From Sympetrum striolatum (Eukaryota > Arthropoda > Insecta > Odonata > Libellulidae), in contig OX388348.1 of assembly GCA_947579665.1 (NCBI GenBank), positions 5,518,001 to 5,582,000 of the forward strand: a DNA stretch of 64,000 nt. Reading direction: 5' to 3'. Of the stretch, positions 56,383-64,000 are shown piece by piece. The translations under genes were made by a program, and so were the position numbers. The notes under the pieces are model-generated. The model saw only the letters and a program-made list of their open reading frames with translations, did not search any database and was not told where the DNA came from. Each line of letters begins with the position of its first letter. Position 1 is the first letter of the stretch.

Positions 56383-57676
56383 ATAAAATAAAATCTCTTA
56401 CCAACTTCCACAGAATATATTTTTTATATGAACATACATTATGAATTAATCTACTTCGTTTAATAACTCCTACGAGCATCAAACTAGGATTAAGAACATA
56501 AAGAAATGTTTTACGCTCTATGAGGCGAAGGAAGTTTTCCACAAGCATTTATTTATCTTTATATCGCAATATTTTATATAATATATATATTTTTTCTATT
56601 ATTCAGTACTTGTATCTAATTTACTCCCATTATTCAGGTACAATTAGATAATACAATTATACGTAGAGGGTGTTGGATTGATGAGTCGGAATAAGGGAGC
56701 GACGGCTAAATGATGTTGCGTACACCAGCTTGTTAGGCAAAGGAGAAAGGGCGACTTGGAAAACTCGTGGAAGGAGTGTGGGCGGAATAAAGGAAACTCC
56801 CTGAGGGAAGTGGGAATAAAAAAGGTTGGCAAACTTTTTTGTGGGAGTTGGCAGAAGTATGAGTTAGCCCTTCTCCCGTTGCCTTCGATTGCTATAGAAT
56901 TCCGCCACTTCCAATCCCTTCCGATGTGCCTCTTCCTATCACACGCACCGTAGAGGACACCGCTAAACGCGTATCCGAGATTAGCCACGCCACTCATAGT
57001 CTTCTAATATTCAATGTTCCCCTTTCAAAGTCATCGTTCTGGAAGCGAGACCCTGTGAAGTGCATTCATTAACCTTACTTGAAAAAGCTCATTAGGTTTC
57101 TAAGGAAGCTGCGGCCTTCCAATGATGGCCTAAAATTTCCCCTCTGTGTACCGTGCAATTTCCAATCATCGAATTTTCGAGATGACCTCGAAGTTTACTA
57201 TTCTTCTTCTGCTAAGCCTGGGAGAGATACTTTTTCATCTCATGGCCGCATTTAGTGCCGCAAAACCGGTATGCCGCTAATAAAATCATCTGGGCGCACT
57301 TGAGTGTTGGATTGTCTAATTTATGATTCATCAACGAGGAAATTGTACAGAGATAAGAATTTAATTACTGCATAAATCCATGAAAAATTTTTACAGTGGG
57401 CGTTATAGAACAAAATATTTGAAACTCGAGCATCTATGTTTAGAAATAGAAAGAAGGCCGTATTGTCCCTTATAAATGTATTAATATTAATAATGCATTA
57501 ATATTTTTTATTTTACTGCGCATAAAATGAATTAAGGTGCTCCATTATACGATCTCCAACAATCCCTTTAATACTGTAAATAATTTTGAATGAACTTTGT
57601 TCGTCATTCTCAATTCAAAGTGAATTTCAATTACAGCAAATATAATACATATTAAATCCAATATGGCCAAACTCAA
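56383..57676. other. Gene-free DNA with a 117-codon minus-strand frame
   Basis: The frame at 56644-56997 (minus) starts MSGVANLGYAFSGVLYGACD and then becomes low in information (serine, phenylalanine, proline-rich). The patch is GC-richer than its surroundings. It may be a fragment of a repeat or of an exon; I do not recognise it. Confidence 0.3.
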
Positions 57677-57773
57677 CTTTGTGGAAGGGAGCCATACTAA
57701 CTTCATAAAATAAATAACATTTGGTAACTTACACTAGAATTTTCTAATGAAAGTCACTAAATGTTATTTATTT
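57677..57773. repeat. Short dispersed repeat, copy 2, followed by a 25-bp inverted repeat
   Basis: The dispersed 24-mer occupies 57677-57700. Immediately after, AAATAAATAACATTTGGTAA and five more bases (57708-57732) face an inverted copy at 57749-57773, with 3 mismatches in 25 and a 16-base loop. Together they suggest the remains of a small AT-rich mobile element. Confidence 0.55.
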
Positions 57774-59524
57774 AAGCTATTTAGTAAGATACATATTTTT
57801 TATAATTTTTTATGAAGAAGCTCATTAATTCCACTGGGTAAAATTGAAAGAATTCATCAGAATTCAGAAAGGATTCATCTTTAAGTATTTTCCTTGTTGT
57901 TCTGTTCAATAGAGGGAGGTATTTCCTAATTCACTGAGAAAAATGCTGATTGTGATCTCAATGTGTAATTTGTGAGAAACATGAGCAATTTCGTGCCAAT
58001 GAAGTTACTGTAATCATCCGGAAAAATAAAAATTACCATTTTTTACAAACGCTCAGTTTTTACTGAGATCAATTCTTAGATATTCCCTTCGATCTCATCT
58101 TATAATGACTCCATTGAATTCAAATATCAGGAAATACAGTCTCCTAGTATCTTTTTACATATGGAGTTTCAAAACAGGAAAGAGGGGAATTATCTCAATA
58201 GCAGTTCCAGATACGAAATCCAAAGTGGATTTTAAACTCACGAATACCGGGAATAACATTTAATGATTATTACCGAGCTTTTTTTTTTATAAGTATCCTG
58301 CTGATTATCGACTTTAATATTATTCTGTTACCTCATGACATTCAAAGGCAAGATCATCTTTATCATTAATATGCTCTCAAAGGAAATACAGTTTTGTGAG
58401 ATTTGGCCTTTCACATCTCACTTCTTTAATTATAGCTCATTTAAAACATACGTTCTATAGCCTCACACTTGTGCAAATGCCCACACATTCGGAGCATTGG
58501 TGAGAGCACGGCTTTTGAACCAAATGAGAGCTTTCTCTTGCATTATAATAGCATTGAAATAATTTTGTTTATTGCATCAAGTGAAAGAAATGAACCATTT
58601 TCCATTGATATTCTTTTAGCAATTATTTCGTTTTACGGTTTATTTTTATTTATTTGCACGGTTACTATTTCTACTCAGTATAGTTTAGGAGCGGCAGTAC
58701 GAAGACCATGTAGCACTCGAGTTTGTTTGATAAATCATCCATTGTGCATGCCATTCGATGAATAATCGATAATTCAATATAATAAAAACCCATAAAAAAT
58801 ACTGCCAATTCCAAATCCTGAAAAAATTATTATGAATGGAATGCTTTAGTTTGTGAAAATACGTTAGAATAGTCACAGTTTTTAAACTCCGTCTCCCATA
58901 ACAAGTAAAAGATTACTTTATCTAAATTCAACTGTGTGCGCTATGGCTTCCAAGCGATTCCCCGTGGAGGAAGGTCGTTGTAGACCTAATATTATGGGAT
59001 ACAATGACTGAGATTGTAACACTACGAGTAATAACAATGCTCTCGCGGTAGGGAGGAAGGTTCTTCCCTTTTCTACTTTCTCTGAAAATCTAGCGTATAG
59101 TCACTAACTCATTGAACCAATATCAGATGAAAAAAGGATGACATACTCAGTAACAGTATTTAGGCCAAAATGAACTTATATTTGAAAATAATGTGTACTT
59201 ATTTCCATATTTAAAACTAGTTACGCGAAGTAGAATTTATCTCTTTAAAGTAAGGAAAATAATTAATATTTAAACTAAGGAAAATAATAGTCTTAATATT
59301 AGCTGTCATTTTAATTTAACTCGGATCTTACCTGCTCGAATCCATAGTTAAGGAGCACCGTTTCATCAACGGAAATATACTTAAGCGTTAAATTTATTAC
59401 CAATGTAATGCTTTTCATTTATATCCTTTAGGGGTAAATTTACATAATATTGTGCGTCTTATTCTTTACTTGATGGAAAACTCTCAGTAGTGCTTTTTTC
59501 AGAAGACGTTTCTCTTCTAAATGT
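57774..59524. other. Gene-free AT-rich DNA
   Basis: The only long frame (98 codons, 58469-58765) has a hydrophobic centre but no known motif. Confidence 0.45.
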
Positions 59525-59562
59525 AATAATAATTTTAAGCCGTTTGGCTTAAAATTATTATT
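59525..59562. repeat. Perfect 17-bp-arm hairpin
   Basis: AATAATAATTTTAAGCC (59525-59541) and its exact complement (59546-59562) are separated by GTTT. There is no T-run directly after either arm. Confidence 0.9.
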
Positions 59563-60103
59563 CTACCATTTTCACTGTTCAGATATTTTTGCGTTCCCAA
59601 AATCTGGATTCTCATTCGAGTCTTGTGACTCACTTCAATTCAAAAAAAGGGAACGGTGCCTACGGCGGGAAATTTCTCCATCTCAATAAATATTCGGTTG
59701 CATTACTTCCTTTCTCACAAAAATACTCAGTGCATTCTGCAGAGGGTTTTAACGACGCGTTCTTTTATTACAGAATCTTTCCTTTCTTCAATTATTATTT
59801 ATACTTTTATTGTCGGAGGGCTTTTTTCTTTTCATATCTTTCTGCAGAGACTTTTTTGCTGCTTTACGACTCGAATAAACGCTCGAAATTCCCCTCGCTG
59901 GAGAAGAATGAGGTGTCACTTCACTCTGCTCTTCCCTTGAGCTGCGAGAAAGTCCGAGGAAAGGAATCATTGCAGGGCGACGCTTGATTATTTTGTCTAA
60001 AATTGTTTCATTTTCCTGTCCGAAGAGAACCGCGGACAAATTGAGGTCGATGAACTTGCGCGGATAATGGGTCCTGTGTGTGAGATATCGGAAAAAGGAG
60101 AGT
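59563..60103. other. Gene-free DNA
   Basis: Overlapping frames on both strands (59589-59987 plus, 59788-60249 minus) conflict with one another and show no motif. Confidence 0.4.
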
Positions 60104-60246
60104 TCCTCCTCCCCCTTCTTCCCCCACTCCCTCTTCATCCCCCCCGCTCCCACCTCCCCCCTCCCTCTTCTCCCCCTCCCACTCCCACTTCCCCCCTCCC
60201 ACTTCCCCCCTCCCGCTTCCTCACCCCCATTCCCATTTCCCCCCTC
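60104..60246 (+). repeat. Polypyrimidine (C-rich) tract
   Basis: About 143 bp are almost purely C and T, with units such as CCCACTTCCCCCCTCC. The minus strand has many GGG runs, so quadruplex or triplex (H-DNA) structure is possible. The frames through it are low-complexity. Confidence 0.9.
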
Positions 60247-63200
60247 CATACGTCTCGGTTGAGATCTTCTTAATATTGGCCGCCAATGTTTCCTGGAAAT
60301 GATACATTCTCCTTGTCCGCATCGGATGGGTTAGAAAGAATGTAAAATATTCTCGATGGTTTTGAAATGTAGTAATCCAATGTAATGTATTTTAGCTCTG
60401 TGTTATGAAATCCAGCGGTTTTTACGGAAGCTGTTTTGTGTAAGGATATTATGTTCAACGGCCTTTCTCGCATAAAAGCTTTTAATTACGGATTTGTACT
60501 TACTTTAAGAATTGCCTGTGAACTGTTGTGTTTTGGATAGCATAGAAACGATACGATAAATTTCACGTACCATCAAAGTAGACTACGTGCATGTATATGT
60601 GCAAGAATGTGAGTAGTTAGTCTAAACATTTCCAAAAAATTATTTGTCCTAAAATATTTTATTTTTGTCTTTTGAGCACGAATGATATTTTCTGTTATTA
60701 AAGAAAGATTTCGTTTATCACTTCCCAAATCCTTTTGAGTAAACTAAATTTAGGAAACCCGCTATTTTAAGGAATCAAGTTCAACGTTTATATTTTGTAA
60801 TTGAAAGTATTACATTGTAATTTATGTAAAATTGGAATCGAAAGATAAATTGAAATACTTTATCTCGATTGGCCTAAATTATTGAATTGACATTCTGCCT
60901 CAGTAATTGGCATTGATCTTTTCGAACCTAATTTTATGAAACTTTTACCTGGAGTATAGTTTTTATTATAACATTTGAGTGGTATTTATGAATATTAGGT
61001 TAATATTCATAATAATATTAGGTAGGAATAATTTATGATATATTTATATATGTGTATTAAAATAAATCCGTTTCTATTCAAATTTAATTTATTCTAAAAA
61101 GTAAGATTTTAAATGTAAAGTTATAGGTATTTCTATATTTCTAGCATATAATATACTAAGAATTATAGATTTATAATAATCACACAATAAGTAAAATTAG
61201 TAATGTAAATCAACCTTAATATAACAACATAATATATGCATTTCAATTGAATCCAGCAATTTCATTGAATTCGAGGTAATAATTTATCATCTCTGCAACG
61301 GATATCCAACTCTTTATTTAAGTGATAAATTCGTTTTGTGGTTACAATCAAACATTGTTATTTTTCATCCTAATTTGAATATTTTTCATTATCAGTGGCG
61401 TTTGAATGGAATAGATTTCCAAATCTTTTGAGGCGATTTGCCGTAATATTGCGATCAAATAAACTCACGAGGGTAACACCAGAGCCAAAGCTTCATTCTT
61501 TTTGATACTCTAAATGGTGCTTGTCGCAGATTGGAAATTGAACCAGTAAAATATCCGAATGCTAATGTTTCCTGCCTGTTTAATTCGTTTTTCCACGTGT
61601 TGCGGCGTCCGATATTTAGGTCATTTCTATTCATCCACTATCTAGTATCCAGCGCATTGTTAGCTTTCATCATATTTACAGAAAGTCTTTTTGTCACATT
61701 CGCGCTTGTTTGCTGTACCTTTAAGTGTACGCGATTTCTGCATAATTTTGGTTTACTTTAGAGCCAATCCGAATATGCGCCTCGTGGTTTCGAAGGCTTA
61801 TAATTGTGATGGATATCAATTATTGACCTTTAATCACCGTATTAATGACGAATTGTCTTGGCATCGAAGCTGTCCCTTAATCAGCTCTCATTAAAATTCC
61901 CCTTATCAAGTTATTTATTCAGTCAGAGCTTCTCTGCATTAGCTATTCCGTGTTGAGTATTTTAAAGATAGAGTCATTCTAAGGATAGGTCATAAGCGTT
62001 TATATATGAAATTAATATTTTATCCTAAGAGGATTATACGGCAATGGGTGGGAATTTAATTACAGATAATCTAATTTATGATATAAAATTGGATTCGAAA
62101 CTGATTTCTCCAGCAAGTGAAAGGATATCGGTTATATTGCCTTCGATGTACCGTTGAGGACCTATTTGTGCTTTAACTAGCGATTGATTCTAAATCTGAC
62201 AATTCTTACGTAAAATTTTAACTATTCATGACGATTTGTTCCATTAAATCGCGGATGCAGCTCTTATATTACACATTTCTTTTTCCATTAATTTAGAGAA
62301 TTTTCCTGATTCCGGGCTAAGTTTCTCAATTGTGTCTTCGTCTCCCAGAAATAGTTGATCGTATCTTATATGCCAAAGCCCATGAGGTCAAGAATGCATA
62401 TACAATTATTTATTACAATATATATTATTATGCATATATTCTTTCTTTGTAATTATTTAGAACTTAATCAATGGTGACTTGCGACCCATAGAATTATTAA
62501 TCACAATTCATAGTTTTTAGATATTCTTAAAAGTTTATTGTGAAGAGTTTAAGGGAATTCCAGAAAAGCGGAGCCTGTGGCATTTTTCTCTATCACCAAA
62601 TATTCTTTTCTCACCCCTTTAATAGTTATCCCAAACTGCATTTTGTTTCATGGATCGAAAGTGCAATCAATTTAGGTGCAATTTACTTGAACGAAGCGTT
62701 AGAGAACGAGATTAATTTTAGGTTTAGGAGATGCTAATTATATTTAAGTATCAAGAAGGGTTGAGAGTATTGATCTAAGGCCCTTTCATTAATTTGTGTC
62801 ATGTGCTAGGCGATCCGATCACTAAAAATTCTCAGCTCAAATTTCATATCTCTTGAGAAAGACCATTTTTCGTCAGGGGAAACAATCATGTCTGCAGCAA
62901 AATCACCCCGAGGCTTAAAGATTGGGATAATTATTATCGAATAGCCGAGGATATTTTTGGATGAAGTTGGGAAGGCACGATTAGATGGGAGATCTCTGGT
63001 TTTGACTTCTCCTCTTAGAAATCTGATGGCGTCTGATACCGCGGCCGAAAAATACAGCATACCATCCCACCAACTCAAACATATTTGTCACTTTTTAAAT
63101 CAGAAAGAAGGGGAGTTTCTCTTATTTCGTTGGACTGTTTTAGCTTCGATCGAGAAGATGATAAATAACTATGACTCACGCTTTTCGATTCTTCCGTTTT

Positions 63201-64000
63201 TTATTAGGGTAACAAGACAGATAAGGGTTCACAACTCGTATAAAATAATATGTCAGGCTGCGTTTTTGCGGTCGTGGGTAGATTTAAAAATTCAAAACTC
63301 CTTGACTATTAAGAGATCCAAAAATATCTGATAATATATATCCATTTCTGCTTCCAGAGATGGAAGCTTTCAGTATGCTAATATTGATGAATGGAATACT
63401 TTTTCTTTTGGTACGTGAGGGAGGAATATTTAATTATTTTAGCTTTGGTTTTTCTTCTTAGCAAATATAATATGAGAGTTAATACTGTATGAATAATGCT
63501 GAATACTTACGTTTAATTCTGTAAATCTTCAGTAAATGTGTTATTAATTGGGTAATTGTGCTTCAATTGAAAAAAATGATAGTAGCTACATCTCAAATAT
63601 GTCGATTCGTCATGTTTTGACAAAGTAAATGGCAGCGCAAAGTTTTACAAGGTTATTAGAATGTATGACTGCATTTTATTAATGTTTGGAATATTATTCG
63701 ATCGGAGAAGATTATATCAATAAGACAATTCTAATTAAAAACGCTTCATTTTTTATTTTCTGATACCATAAGTCTCAAGCATGTAATACTAAAGCTATTG
63801 TGGTACGAGTGTTGATGAAAATTGGAATTCAGTTTTGTTTCACCGTCTGTGATGCCGTTAAAATTATTATTTATTAGGTCACGGAGGTCGACTTACTTTA
63901 GGACATTAGGCCGACTTACTTCCTCTATTCATTTGATTCAGATAGGAAAGTAAAAGAACCTACCTCGCTCCTTATATTGCCTATTATGCTTCACATTCTA
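60247..64000. other. Gene-free AT-rich DNA
   Basis: No gene or named repeat. A perfect 10-bp stem ATGAATATTA/TAATATTCAT with loop GGT lies at 60988-61010. A 124-codon plus-strand frame (62957-63331) has no recognised motif and could be chance. Confidence 0.4.

Noticed and set aside
59788..60273. Gly/Arg/Glu-rich or Pro-rich frames on both strands
   Set aside because: They run through the polypyrimidine tract and are low-complexity in every frame.
62957..63331. 124-codon plus-strand frame
   Set aside because: No motif, mixed hydrophobicity, overlaps a 90-codon opposing frame; not distinguishable from chance.
1..64000. CRISPR arrays, rRNA genes, bacterial operons, phage or plasmid features
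   Set aside because: None seen. The only regularly spaced array (45-47 kb) has variable long units with a B box, not short identical repeats with unique spacers.

Overview
The window looks like nuclear DNA of an animal, most probably an arthropod. The sequence is AT-rich, has long (TA)n and (GT)n microsatellites, no operon-like gene packing, and carries non-LTR retrotransposons of RTE/BovB and CR1/Jockey-like type, tRNA-like SINE copies, a Penelope-like promoter remnant and several terminal-inverted-repeat elements. I could not identify the species. I recognise no intact host protein-coding gene. The window reads as intergenic or intronic DNA made of repeats of different ages.

Layout. 1-6.6 kb: a near-perfect 83-bp hairpin (2067-2149), a tRNA-like SINE copy, then a nest of an unclassified repeat of about 1.05 kb (one fragment reversed, two full copies in tandem, one copy reversed). 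Just upstream of the first full copy lies a Penelope-like promoter segment with TATA box, TCAGT initiator and a hammerhead-ribozyme-like fold. 6.6-11.3 kb: nothing recognisable. 11.3-14.8 kb: a GC-rich cluster holding a 655-bp element with long inverted ends and a MADF-like coding remnant (PIF/Harbinger type), a candidate solo LTR, a LINE 3' end, and a decayed intronless coding stretch that looks like a retrocopy of an unrecognised protein. 18.65-19.83 kb: a 5'-truncated LINE, minus strand, whose reverse-transcriptase frame is still open. 19.8-41.9 kb: no genes seen, one sharp hairpin at 34.56 kb.

42.0-47.5 kb is the richest part. An apparently full-length RTE-clade element has an uninterrupted 973-codon endonuclease/reverse-transcriptase frame and a (TGA)n tail that begins with its own stop codon. 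Through a (TA)n tract it abuts a satellite-like array in which a Pol III B-box / tRNA T-arm motif recurs about every 167 bp, eleven intact positions plus one truncated, arranged as a higher-order repeat of about 1.05-1.2 kb present twice.

47.5-64 kb is mostly unannotatable AT-rich DNA with a MITE-like fragment (48.2 kb), a second LINE 3' fragment (50.9-51.2 kb), a foldback element with 15-bp tandem units (52.6-52.9 kb), several small hairpins and a polypyrimidine tract (60.1 kb). The strongest candidates for something undescribed are the B-box array, the hammerhead-like promoter remnant, the MADF-carrying inverted-repeat element and the two near-perfect hairpins. The only protein likely to be functional is the RTE polyprotein; the other coding traces are fragments.
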